From Oscillospiraceae bacterium (GTDB lineage Bacteria > Bacillota > Clostridia > Oscillospirales > Oscillospiraceae): a DNA stretch of 34,503 nucleotides. Below are positions 1-7,045 of this stretch, in pieces; position 1 is the stretch's first letter, and the number at the start of each line of letters is the position of its first letter. The stretch is from contig SVLO01000022.1 in NCBI GenBank assembly GCA_015067885.1, positions 1-34,503 on the forward strand, given 5' to 3'. The notes beneath the pieces are model-generated. The model ran no database searches. It had not been told where the DNA came from and saw only the letters and a list, made by a program, of their open reading frames with translations. Both the position numbers and the translations under genes were made by a program.

Positions 1-45
1 AAAGGCGGTACGCTACCCCTCCACGGGGCGCATACCGCCTTTTCT
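1..45. terminator. Intrinsic terminator, possibly bidirectional
   Basis: Ten-base arms at 1-10 and 33-42 pair perfectly (AAAGGCGGTA with TACCGCCTTT). A second small stem lies inside (CCCC 16-19 with GGGG 25-28). A short T-rich run follows on the plus strand. It could end a plus-strand gene left of the window or the minus-strand regulator stub at 109-237. Confidence 0.6.
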
Positions 46-108
46 TGTTATCCAGCCCTCCGGCTGTATCGGTTGAGCAAAAGTCCGCGTGGGATTGATG
101 TGGTATCT

Positions 109-237
109 TTAACTTTGGGAAACTCCGGTTTCCCACTTGCTCACCGCCTGCCGGGATACGTTCAGTTTGGTGGCCAGTTCCTCCTGACTGAAACCCAAAC
201 GCTTGCGTTCGCGTATTAAAACCTCGTGAAATAACAT
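109..237 (-). CDS. Truncated XRE-family HTH regulator (42 aa)
   Basis: This short reading frame encodes a Cro/C1-type helix-turn-helix: the stretch SQEELATKLNVSRQAVSKWE (residues 17-36) is the typical first four helices. The start is supported by GGAGGTGAC seven to eight bases upstream and by a full promoter at 264-292. The frame stops three codons after the WETG motif, whereas family members usually continue with another helix and often a C-terminal domain. A second frame stays open downstream but shows no family resemblance. It is either a decayed regulator stub or a minimal DNA-binding peptide; the intact promoter and ribosome site suggest it is still expressed. It diverges from the T-box operon, so a role at the shared intergenic region is possible but only inferred. 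Confidence 0.6.
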   Translation of the reverse strand: MLFHEVLIRERKRLGFSQEELATKLNVSRQAVSKWETGVSQS

Positions 238-263
238 GCAGGTCACCTCCGTTTTCTGTTTTT

Positions 264-292
264 ATTATAACGAAACACATGGTTGCGTTCAA
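264..292 (-). promoter_or_regulatory. Promoter of the XRE stub
   Basis: On the minus strand TTGAAC (287-292) and TATAAT (264-269) are separated by 17 nt, 27 nt before the start codon at 237. Confidence 0.7.
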
Positions 293-329
293 GCAGGCGG
301 GACTTGAAATTTCGCAACCGGCAGTTGCG
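279..329. promoter_or_regulatory. CGCAAC repeat cluster, possible operator
   Basis: The hexamer CGCAAC occurs as an inverted pair at 313-318 and 324-329 with a 5-nt gap. A third copy lies at 282-287 (GTTGCG), touching the -35 box of the regulator stub promoter. This arrangement between two divergent promoters resembles a regulator binding region. No regulator can be assigned from sequence alone. Confidence 0.35.
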
Positions 330-372
330 TTGCGGCGTTGGAAAAACTTTTTTGCTTTACCACAAAAAAGTG

Positions 373-401
373 TTGACAAAGGGAGGCCAAGTGCGTATAA
401 T
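373..401 (+). promoter_or_regulatory. Promoter of the T-box/trpXYZ operon
   Basis: TTGACA (373-378) and TATAAT (396-401), both consensus, with a 17-nt spacer. Transcription would start near 408, just before the T-box leader. Confidence 0.85.
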
Positions 402-408
402 AACCCCA

Positions 409-690
409 ACAAGTAAATCTTCTCAAACCTGTGAGGAAGAGAAGTAGCCGGTTTTGCAAACCTTAAGAGAGTCCCGGATGGTGCGATCGGGGCGGGGCGC
501 GGTCGGTGAATGGACTTCCGAGGGCGGCTTGAACGGCTTTGCTAAGTAGATGCCGACGGGGACCCACCCGTTATCCATCGGGCACGCGTGATGGCGCGTG
601 AAGCGAGCGGACGTATTATACGTCAATTTGGGTGGTATCGCAGGAGTGCAGCTCTTGTCCCATGGGGGATAAGGGGCTGTTTTTTTATAC
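409..690 (+). ncRNA. Tryptophan T-box riboswitch leader
   Basis: The leader has the T-box layout. Stem I starts with a GA-rich segment (about 429-445). The specifier loop reads GTGAATGGAC, which puts the codon TGG (Trp) at 511-513 after the conserved GAA. The T-box bulge GGGTGGTATCGC lies at 630-641 and a terminator helix with a seven-T run at about 649-688. Uncharged tRNA-Trp should bind the specifier and the bulge and stabilise the antiterminator, so the downstream importer is made when tryptophan is scarce. The Trp assignment is read from the specifier position and agrees with the genes below; the exact pairing was not folded by computer. Confidence 0.88.
649..688 (+). terminator. T-box attenuator terminator
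   Basis: AGCTCTTGTCCC and GGGGGATAAGGGGCT can form an imperfect helix directly followed by GTTTTTTTA. This is the off-state structure of the T-box leader. Confidence 0.7.
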
Positions 691-775
691 TCCAATACGG
701 CCGTTGGCAGCGGTCCCTCCATCACCCACCCAGACAAATTATATGGCCTGAGAGCCGAAAATGGAGGTAACAACC

Positions 776-1780
776 ATGAAAAACATCATCAAGAAGATCA
801 CCGCAGCTGCTCTGTCCCTGTCCATGCTGTTTGCCCTGTCCGCCTGCGGCGGCGAGGGTGCCGGCAGCAGCGAGGGCGAAAAGACCTACAAGGTAGCCAT
901 TGTCAAGCAGATGGACCACCCCTCTCTGGACGAGATCGCCAACGCCGTGGCCGCCGAGCTGGACGGCTTTGTGGCTGACGGTGCCAAGATCGCTTACGAC
1001 ATCTATTCCGGTCAGGGGGACCAGTCCGTGCTGATGCAGATCGGCAATCAGGCCGTTGCAGACGGTGTGGACGCCATCATCCCCATCGCCACCACTGCGG
1101 CGCAGGTCATCGCCCTGTGTGCCGAGGAGACCAAGACCCCTGTGGTCTTCGCTGCTGTGTCCGACCCCGTTAAGGCGGAGCTGGTGGATATTGACCATGT
1201 TACCGGCGTCAGCGACGCCCTGAACACCGAGTTCATCATGAACATGATGCTGGCTCAGAACCCCGATGTAAAGAATGTGGGCCTGCTCTATTCCCTGTCC
1301 GAGCCTAACTCCGCCACCCCCATCGCTGAGGCCAAGGACTATTTGGACGCTAAGGGCATCACCTACACCGAAGCTACCGCCAACACCAATGACGAGGTCA
1401 TTGCCGCCGCCAATTCCCTGATCGCCCAGGGTGTGGACGCCGTCTTTACCCCCACCGACAACATCATCATGTCTGCCGAGCTGGCCATCTACGAGAGTCT
1501 GATCGCTGCCGGCATTCCCCACTACACCGGCGCGGACTCCTTTGTGCGCAGCGGTGCTTTCGCTACCTGCGGCGTGAACTACACCGATCTGGGCGGTCAG
1601 GCCGCCCGCATTGCCTATCAGGCAATGAGCGAAGGTATGGGCAGTGTGGCAGATGATTTCGTTCTTGCCGAGGGCGGTATTATCACCGTCAACACTGAGA
1701 CTGCCGCGGCTCTGAACATCGACTGTAGCGTGTTTGAGTCCATGGGTCCCATTGTTGAGGTCACCACTACCGCCGAGTAA
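776..1780 (+). CDS. trpX: Tryptophan ABC transporter substrate-binding lipoprotein (TrpX-like)
   Basis: Secreted solute-binding lipoprotein of an ABC importer in the COG2984 family; with the T-box above it is the predicted tryptophan binder TrpX. The N-terminus has lysines, a hydrophobic stretch and the lipobox LSAC with Cys24 as lipid anchor, followed by a Gly/Ser-rich linker. The rest (334 aa in total) is a two-lobe type I periplasmic-binding fold with typical blocks such as YKVAIVKQMDHPSLDEI and GVDAIIPIATTAA. The start at 776 is chosen because GGAGGT sits seven bases upstream; an in-frame ATG at 761 overlaps that ribosome site. It is first in a three-gene operon with permease and ATPase. 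The substrate is inferred from the Trp specifier codon and the known T-box-linked family, not from binding residues. Confidence 0.87.
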   Translation: MKNIIKKITAAALSLSMLFALSACGGEGAGSSEGEKTYKVAIVKQMDHPSLDEIANAVAAELDGFVADGAKIAYDIYSGQGDQSVLMQIGNQAVADGVDAIIPIATTAAQVIALCAEETKTPVVFAAVSDPVKAELVDIDHVTGVSDALNTEFIMNMMLAQNPDVKNVGLLYSLSEPNSATPIAEAKDYLDAKGITYTEATANTNDEVIAAANSLIAQGVDAVFTPTDNIIMSAELAIYESLIAAGIPHYTGADSFVRSGAFATCGVNYTDLGGQAARIAYQAMSEGMGSVADDFVLAEGGIITVNTETAAALNIDCSVFESMGPIVEVTTTAE

Positions 1781-1800
1781 TAAAAGCAATCGTGCCAATG

Positions 1801-1821
1801 CCCCCGGCTGTGCGCCGGGGG
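1801..1821 (+). other. Intercistronic hairpin
   Basis: A perfect 8-bp GC stem (CCCCCGGC / GCCGGGGG) with a 5-nt loop lies between trpX and trpY. No T-tract follows, so it is more likely an mRNA-stabilising or processing hairpin that keeps the binding protein more abundant than the permease. Confidence 0.55.
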
Positions 1822-1846
1822 TGTTGGTGTGAGAGGAGTGTTTACC

Positions 1847-2755
1847 ATGCTATACGTGACCCAAACGGCGCTGGAATTGGGCTTTCTCTACGCCCTTGTA
1901 GCCATGGCGCTGTTTGTCAGTTACCGCATTCTTGACATTGCCGACCTGACCACCGACGGCTGTTTCGTGCTGGGTGCGGCGGTGTCCGTCACCTGTGCCG
2001 CCGCCGGACACCCTGTTCTGGGCATTCCGGCCGCCATGATCGCCGGCTCTGCGGCGGGATTTATCACCGCATTCCTGCAGACCCGGCTGGGCGTACCCTC
2101 CATTCTGGCGGGCATTGTGACCAATACGGGTCTGTACACCGTCAACCTGATGGCTATGGGTTGGAGTTCCAACGTCAGCCTTCTGAAGCAGGCCACCGTG
2201 TTTACCATGTTCCGGGATACCGGCATCGGCGGCGGTTGGTACAAGGTGATACTGGCCGCTTTCGTTACCGTGCTGATGGGCCTGCTGGTGCTGGCGTTCC
2301 TGCGCACCCGGCTGGGCCTGTCCGTCCGCGCCACCGGCGACAACCGGGATATGGTCCGGGCATCCTCCATCAACCCCACCTTTACCATCACCGTGGGCCT
2401 GTGCCTTGCCAACGCTCTGACCGCTCTGTCCGGTGCCATGGTGGGTCAGTATCAAAAGACCATTGACATCAACGGCGGCACGGGCATTGTGGTCATCGGC
2501 CTTGCCTGCCTCATCATCGGTGAGACCGTGCTTGGCCGCCGCACGGTGACCAAGGGCGTGATCGCGGTGATCGTAGGCTCTGTCATCTACCGAATGATCT
2601 ACGCCATTGTGCTGTACACCAAGGTGGTCCCCGTGGACTGCCTGAAGCTGCTGACCGCCGTTATCGTGGGCCTGGCTATCGCCGCCCCCAGCATCAAGGA
2701 TTGGGTGCTGTTCCAGCGGCGCAAGGCAACCGCCGGCCGGAAGGGAGGGCGCTGA
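1847..2755 (+). CDS. trpY: Tryptophan ABC transporter permease (TrpY-like)
   Basis: Integral membrane permease (302 aa) of the COG4120 family, related to branched-chain amino acid type permeases. It carries about eight hydrophobic segments. The stretch ILDIADLTTDGCFVLGAA early in the protein and TGDNRDMVRASSIN near the middle (the cytoplasmic coupling region) are characteristic of this family. The start at 1847 has AGGAG eight bases upstream; an upstream GTG at 1829 lacks a ribosome site. One nucleotide separates its stop from the ATPase start, so translation is probably coupled. With the neighbours it forms the membrane channel for the predicted tryptophan importer. Confidence 0.87.
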   Translation: MLYVTQTALELGFLYALVAMALFVSYRILDIADLTTDGCFVLGAAVSVTCAAAGHPVLGIPAAMIAGSAAGFITAFLQTRLGVPSILAGIVTNTGLYTVNLMAMGWSSNVSLLKQATVFTMFRDTGIGGGWYKVILAAFVTVLMGLLVLAFLRTRLGLSVRATGDNRDMVRASSINPTFTITVGLCLANALTALSGAMVGQYQKTIDINGGTGIVVIGLACLIIGETVLGRRTVTKGVIAVIVGSVIYRMIYAIVLYTKVVPVDCLKLLTAVIVGLAIAAPSIKDWVLFQRRKATAGRKGGR

Positions 2756-2756
2756 G

Positions 2757-3560
2757 ATGCTGAAGATCAACAACATTTCCAAGACCTTCAACCCCGGCAC
2801 GGTCAACGAGAAAAAGGCGCTGGAGAACGTGTCTCTGCACCTGCTGAGCGGCGATTTTGTAACCATTGTTGGTTCCAACGGCGCGGGCAAGTCCACCCTG
2901 TTCAACGCCATTGCCGGCGCGTTTTTTGCCGATGAGGGCAGCATCACTTTGGCGGGGGAGGATATTACCTTCAAGCCGGAGTATAAGCGCAGCCGTGAGA
3001 TGGGTCGCCTGTTCCAGGACCCCATGCGCGGCACGGCGCCCAACATGACCATCGAGGAAAATCTGGCGCTGGCCTATCTGCGTACCGCCAAGCACCAAAA
3101 TGCGTTTTTCAGCCGCATCAGCAAGGCGGACCGGGCATTCTTCCGTGACCAGCTGGCTCTGCTGGACATGGGGCTGGAAGATCGGATGCGCCAGCCTGTG
3201 GGTCTGCTGTCCGGCGGACAGCGGCAGGCGCTGACCCTGCTGATGGCCACCATGGTGCCGCCCAAGGTGCTGCTGCTGGACGAGCATACCGCCGCCCTGG
3301 ACCCCGCCACGGCGGAGAAGGTGCTGGCCATTACCGAGGATGTGGTCTCCCGCAATAAGATCACCACATTGATGGTCACCCATAACATGAAAAACGCCCT
3401 GTCCCTGGGCAACCGCACCATCATGATGGACAGCGGCCGCATCGTTTTTGACACCCGGGACGAGGAGCGCGCCGGCCTGACCGTAGATGCCCTGCTGGAA
3501 AAGTTCCGTCAGGGCGCGGGCAAGATGCTGGACAACGACCGGATCCTGCTTTCCAATTAA
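2757..3560 (+). CDS. trpZ: Tryptophan ABC transporter ATPase (TrpZ-like)
   Basis: Cytoplasmic ATP-binding subunit (267 aa, COG1101 type) that powers the importer. Walker A GSNGAGKS is at 39-46, the signature LSGGQ at 151-155, Walker B VLLLDEH at 171-177, and the switch histidine is His209 in MVTHN. All catalytic elements are intact. A GGGAGGG ribosome site lies within the last codons of trpY. The gene is the last of the operon and ends at a strong terminator shared with the converging symporter gene. Confidence 0.88.
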   Translation: MLKINNISKTFNPGTVNEKKALENVSLHLLSGDFVTIVGSNGAGKSTLFNAIAGAFFADEGSITLAGEDITFKPEYKRSREMGRLFQDPMRGTAPNMTIEENLALAYLRTAKHQNAFFSRISKADRAFFRDQLALLDMGLEDRMRQPVGLLSGGQRQALTLLMATMVPPKVLLLDEHTAALDPATAEKVLAITEDVVSRNKITTLMVTHNMKNALSLGNRTIMMDSGRIVFDTRDEERAGLTVDALLEKFRQGAGKMLDNDRILLSN

Positions 3561-3604
3561 AATAAAACCGCTGCAGGGCTTAGCCCTGCAGCGGTTTTAT
3601 TTTG
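3561..3604. terminator. Bidirectional terminator between trpZ and the symporter
   Basis: A long near-perfect palindrome (AAAACCGCTGCAGGGCT with its complement) with A-rich 5' and T-rich 3' flanks lies between two converging genes and can stop transcription from both sides. Confidence 0.9.
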
Positions 3605-3609
3605 AGTAA

Positions 3610-4944
3610 TCAGCCGATGCCGCCCTTGGTGGTGGCACCTAAAATCAGAACCAGCAGAGTCACGCCGCAGAACACCCAGCGGGTGGCGGGCAGGAACCAG
3701 CGGCCCAGAGGCTTGGGGCAGGATTTGTTGACCTGCTGCAGCACGAAGTCCTTTTTGCAGACCCAGAAGAACATCACGCCGGCCAGCAGGGCGCCGATGG
3801 GGCAGATATAGATGGAGCAAACGTCCATCCAGCCGGACACATTGGGGGCGATGATCAGACCCACCACAATGCCGACGACACCGATGATGGAAACTGCCAC
3901 GGGGCGGGGAAGGCGGAACATCTCCTGCAGAGTGGCGGCGGGGGCCTCAAACAGATTGACCAGAGAGGTCAAAGCAGCAAAAACCACCGCCAGGAAGAAC
4001 AGGGCCAGCACCAGAGTGCCGCCGGGAATGTCCTTGAGGACATTGGGCAGGGCCACGAACATCAGACCGGGACCGCCGGTATTCAGTTGCTGACCGGCAT
4101 AGGCCATGGCGGGGATGATCACCAGAGCGGACAGGAACGCGGCGAGGGTGTCGAACAGGGCCACCACACGGGCGTCCCGGGGGACGTTGGCTTCGTCACT
4201 GAGATAGGAGCCGTAAATGAGAGTGCCGTTGCCGGCGATGGACAGGGAGAAGAAGGCCTGACCCAGCGCAAAGACCCATACCATGGGGTCGCGCAGACCG
4301 GCGAGGTCGAAGCGGAAGATGTAGTGGTAGGCTTCGGCCGTCTTGGGCAGAACGGCCAGATAGACGGCCAGACCAAGGAACAGGACGTAGAACAGAGGGA
4401 TCATGATTTTGTTGGCCAGCTCGGTACCGCGGCTGATGCCGAAAATCATGATGCCGATGGCTACAACCATGCCCGCAACCTGCCAGGCCACGTTGGAGGA
4501 GGCGGTAGCGCCGAAGAAGCTGTCAAAGGCGCCTACGTCGGGCAGGGCGGCCAAAGTTCCTTCCAGCGCGTGGAACAGATACTTGAAGATCCAGCCTACC
4601 ACCACGGAGTAGCCGATGGCCAAGGCCAAAGAGCCGAGAACCGGCACAAGGCCCAACAGCCGACCCGGCTTTTCCGTGCCGAAGCGCTGCTTTGTGGCCT
4701 GACCGAAGGCACCGATGGGGCCGGAACGGGTGGCGCGGCCAAAGGACATCTCACCGATCATGCCGGTGGACGAGATCAGGAAGACAAAAATCAGGTAAGG
4801 GATCAGAAAGGTGCCGCCGCCGTAAGCGGAGACACGGGAAGGAAACAGCCAGATGTTGCCCATACCCACGGCGGAACCGATGCAGGAGAGGATAAACCCC
4901 CACTTGGAACGCCAGGAGTCCCGGGCGGTGCTGCGCAGTGACAT
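3610..4944 (-). CDS. Sodium:neurotransmitter symporter family (NSS/SNF) transporter
   Basis: Inner-membrane secondary transporter (444 aa) of the LeuT-fold NSS family, which couples sodium entry to uptake of amino acids or related amines. The hallmark first helix region GSAVGMGNIWLFPSRVSAYG, with the unwound GxGNIWxFP motif that binds sodium and substrate, starts near residue 22. About eleven to twelve hydrophobic segments follow, as usual for bacterial members. The start at 4944 (MSLRSTARDSW) is the one where the family homology begins; an AGAGG-like ribosome site lies about ten bases upstream and a promoter at 4989-5017. The substrate is not readable. Some bacterial NSS proteins carry tryptophan, and the converging tryptophan importer makes that a reasonable but unproven idea. 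Confidence 0.9.
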   Translation of the reverse strand: MSLRSTARDSWRSKWGFILSCIGSAVGMGNIWLFPSRVSAYGGGTFLIPYLIFVFLISSTGMIGEMSFGRATRSGPIGAFGQATKQRFGTEKPGRLLGLVPVLGSLALAIGYSVVVGWIFKYLFHALEGTLAALPDVGAFDSFFGATASSNVAWQVAGMVVAIGIMIFGISRGTELANKIMIPLFYVLFLGLAVYLAVLPKTAEAYHYIFRFDLAGLRDPMVWVFALGQAFFSLSIAGNGTLIYGSYLSDEANVPRDARVVALFDTLAAFLSALVIIPAMAYAGQQLNTGGPGLMFVALPNVLKDIPGGTLVLALFFLAVVFAALTSLVNLFEAPAATLQEMFRLPRPVAVSIIGVVGIVVGLIIAPNVSGWMDVCSIYICPIGALLAGVMFFWVCKKDFVLQQVNKSCPKPLGRWFLPATRWVFCGVTLLVLILGATTKGGIG

Positions 4945-4988
4945 AACAGAACGCCTCTTTTCTTTGAATTGTAAAAACGCTATGCCAC

Positions 4989-5017
4989 ATTGTACCATAT
5001 AAGAGGGAATAAGGCAA
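4989..5017 (-). promoter_or_regulatory. Promoter of the NSS transporter
   Basis: Minus-strand TTGCCT (5012-5017) and TACAAT (4989-4994) with a 17-nt spacer, 45 nt upstream of the chosen start codon. Confidence 0.7.
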
Positions 5018-5020
5018 AGG

Positions 5021-5060
5021 AAATAAAAAAGAACCCCTGCCCGGCGTGGCGGGCAGGGGG
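5021..5060 (-). terminator. Terminator of the small helical protein gene
   Basis: Perfect 10-bp GC stem (5034-5043 with 5050-5059), 6-nt loop, then a T-rich run on the minus strand (complement of 5021-5033). It follows the stop of the gene at 5067-5462. Confidence 0.85.
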
Positions 5061-5066
5061 CAATCG

Positions 5067-5462
5067 TTATTCGGCGGGAACATCTTTCTGCGAGGGGGCA
5101 TCCTCGATTTCGAAATCACTGCTGTCCAACACGATGGCATCGTCGGCTGCGGCGGTGGTGTCGGTGACGACCACGCTCTCGTTTTCGCCCTCTTTCAGCT
5201 CGTTGATTTTGGCGTTGTTCGCCTTGATGGCGGCCATGGCATCGGTGACCCGGGCGCAGGAGGCGGCGTAGGCCGCGTCGGGGGTGGAACCCTTTTCAGC
5301 GTAGTAGATCCGGCCCATCTCCAGATAGGCCTTGTGGATGGTTTCCTTTTCAGACAGGTTGGCGGCCTTCAGTTTTGCGATCTCGGCCAGTACCTTGGAC
5401 TTTGCAACACCGGCCTGGGCCAGCTCGGCAGCCCGTGCCTTGAATTCCTCAAAAAACGCCAT
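5067..5462 (-). CDS. Small acidic, helix-rich protein of unknown function
   Basis: A 131-aa soluble protein with no signal peptide or membrane segment. Residues 1 to about 95 are predicted helical by composition (FFEEFKARAAELAQAG, KVLAEIAKLKAANLSEKETIHKAYLEMG cut by charged turns). They include a YYAEKG motif also seen in short clostridial proteins that often end in a zinc ribbon. Here the C-terminus instead is acidic and Val/Thr/Asp-rich and has no cysteine pairs. The start at 5462 has AAGGAGG eight bases upstream; the longer frame would begin inside the promoter. It has its own promoter and terminator, so it is a single-gene unit. No function can be assigned. Confidence 0.75.
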   Translation of the reverse strand: MAFFEEFKARAAELAQAGVAKSKVLAEIAKLKAANLSEKETIHKAYLEMGRIYYAEKGSTPDAAYAASCARVTDAMAAIKANNAKINELKEGENESVVVTDTTAAADDAIVLDSSDFEIEDAPSQKDVPAE

Positions 5463-5504
5463 GCTCGTTCCTCCTTGTGATATGCGGTGGATTCTGCTAC
5501 TCAT

Positions 5505-5533
5505 ATTCTACTCCGTTTTCCGGTTATGTGCAA
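5505..5533 (-). promoter_or_regulatory. Promoter of the small helical protein gene
   Basis: Minus-strand TTGCAC (5528-5533) and TAGAAT (5505-5510) with a 17-nt spacer. It is back to back with the promoter of the next plus-strand gene. Confidence 0.7.
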
Positions 5534-5544
5534 CAGAATTTTTA

Positions 5545-5573
5545 TTGCCCACGGGACAAAGGGGTGATATACT
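5545..5573 (+). promoter_or_regulatory. Promoter of the GT-C glycosyltransferase gene
   Basis: TTGCCC (5545-5550) and TATACT (5568-5573) with a 17-nt spacer, 28 nt before the start codon. Confidence 0.7.
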
Positions 5574-5601
5574 GTAAGCAGAAAACGAAAGGAGGGCGGC
5601 T

Positions 5602-6999
5602 ATGCTGAGTAAAACCGGACGATTCGGGGCGCGGGTATGTACCGTTGTCGCCCTGCTGATGTGTGCTGTGATCCTGCTGCAGAACAGACCCTACAGTCTG
5701 GCGGTCCCCCTTGCTGTGGCCGCCGGAGCGGCGGTACTGTGGCTTGCCTTCCGATTCGTGAAGCCGGGCAGGGGGACTGAGATCGGCCTGTTCCTTGTGC
5801 GCTTTGCACTGGCGCTTGGGTTTATCCTGTGGTTGGAAAGCCAGCCGGTGCAGGACTTTGATACCATGTATCGGGCGGCTGTGCAGCTGGCCCGGGGCGA
5901 CCATGGATATTTACAGGACACCTACTTTTTCAATTGGGCCTACCAGTCGGCCTTTGTGGCCTACGAGGCTTTGGTCATTCGTCTGTTCGGTGAGAGTCTG
6001 CTGCCCCTGCAATTGCTCAATGCGCTGTGGATGGCGGGGACGGCTGTGCTGGTCTACCGGATCGCCGGGCGTGTGGCGGGGGGAAAGGCTGCAGTGGCGG
6101 TGGGAACGCTTTATACCCTGTACCCTGCACCGCTGTTTCTGGCCGGAGTGCTGACCAATCAGCATCTGTCGGTGTTCCTGCTCTATGCCGGCCTTTATGT
6201 GCTGATGAGCGGCAGGGGACTGAGCTGGCCCCGCACCGTTGGAGCGGGCGTTTTGATCGCGCTTGGCAACGCCATGCGTCCCATCGGCATTATCCCGCTG
6301 CTGGCCTGCGTGATCTGGCTGGTGCTGCGGGCCATGACGGGCCGAAGCTGGAAAACACTTTTGCACGGCGCGGCTGCGGCGGCAAGCTATTTCCTGTGCG
6401 GAATTCTGCTGTCTGCCCTGATCGTGGGCAGCGGCATCAACCCCAACGGGCTTGCCAACAACCAGCCCATGTGGAAGTTTGTGGTGGGCCTGAATCAGGA
6501 GACCGACGGCCGATGGAACCGGGCGGATTACGAGCGGTTCATCGTCCCCTCTGCCGACGATCCCGAGGGGGTGGATGCGGCCATGCGTGAGGAGGTTGCG
6601 CAGCGGCTGTCTGTTGGACCCGGCAAGCTGGCCGGTCTTGCCATGCGTAAAAGCAGCGCTATGTGGGCGGGGTATGAGGATCTGTACTGGGGGTTTGGAC
6701 ATCTGGACCCGGAGGAAGATGCGCTCCCGAGGATCAGCTGGAACAGCCTGCAGCTGTTATTGGCGCACGTTGAAAAGGGCCTGTACCTGCTGGCCTTTGC
6801 GCTGGCCTTTGCGGGAGTTTTGTGCCGCCTGACCCGAAAGGAAAAGGTTGGGGCGGATCTTGTACCGGTGCTGCTGCTGTGCGGGTACTACACCGTCCAC
6901 CTCATTGTGGAGGTGCAGGTGCGCTACCGCTATTTCCTGATGCCGTGCGTGTTCATTCTGGCAGCCATGGCCCTGACCAATTGGTGGAAAGAAGAATAA
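5602..6999 (+). CDS. GT-C family membrane glycosyltransferase (PMT/ArnT-like)
   Basis: Polytopic membrane protein (465 aa) with about eleven hydrophobic segments, resembling lipid-linked-sugar glycosyltransferases of the GT-C fold (dolichyl-phosphate-mannose mannosyltransferase/ArnT superfamily). After the second or third helix comes an external loop with an acidic pair in QDFDTMYRAAVQLARGD (near residue 85), where GT-C enzymes keep their catalytic aspartate. The following blocks FNWAYQSAFVAYEAL and LYTLYPAPLFLAGVLTNQHL fit this family. GGAGGG lies just upstream of the start. It is alone in its transcription unit. The donor is presumably a polyprenyl-phosphate sugar and the acceptor unknown; no cell-wall or capsule genes are nearby to help. 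Confidence 0.75.
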   Translation: MLSKTGRFGARVCTVVALLMCAVILLQNRPYSLAVPLAVAAGAAVLWLAFRFVKPGRGTEIGLFLVRFALALGFILWLESQPVQDFDTMYRAAVQLARGDHGYLQDTYFFNWAYQSAFVAYEALVIRLFGESLLPLQLLNALWMAGTAVLVYRIAGRVAGGKAAVAVGTLYTLYPAPLFLAGVLTNQHLSVFLLYAGLYVLMSGRGLSWPRTVGAGVLIALGNAMRPIGIIPLLACVIWLVLRAMTGRSWKTLLHGAAAAASYFLCGILLSALIVGSGINPNGLANNQPMWKFVVGLNQETDGRWNRADYERFIVPSADDPEGVDAAMREEVAQRLSVGPGKLAGLAMRKSSAMWAGYEDLYWGFGHLDPEEDALPRISWNSLQLLLAHVEKGLYLLAFALAFAGVLCRLTRKEKVGADLVPVLLLCGYYTVHLIVEVQVRYRYFLMPCVFILAAMALTNWWKEE

Positions 7000-7001
7000 A
7001 A

Positions 7002-7040
7002 AGGAAACTCCCGCACATCAAAGATGTGCGGGAGTTTTTT
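7002..7040. terminator. Bidirectional terminator between GT-C and GDH genes
   Basis: The 15-bp arms AAACTCCCGCACATC (7005-7019) and their complement (7023-7037) are followed by a T-run. It serves the plus-strand glycosyltransferase and the converging glutamate dehydrogenase operon. Confidence 0.9.
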
Positions 7041-7045
7041 GTATC

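Noticed and set aside
588-770. Short frame inside the T-box leader
   Set aside because: It lies within the structured leader and terminator, so it is explained by RNA structure.
1801-1821. Hairpin after trpX as a terminator
   Set aside because: No T-tract follows, and the downstream permease gene lacks its own promoter.
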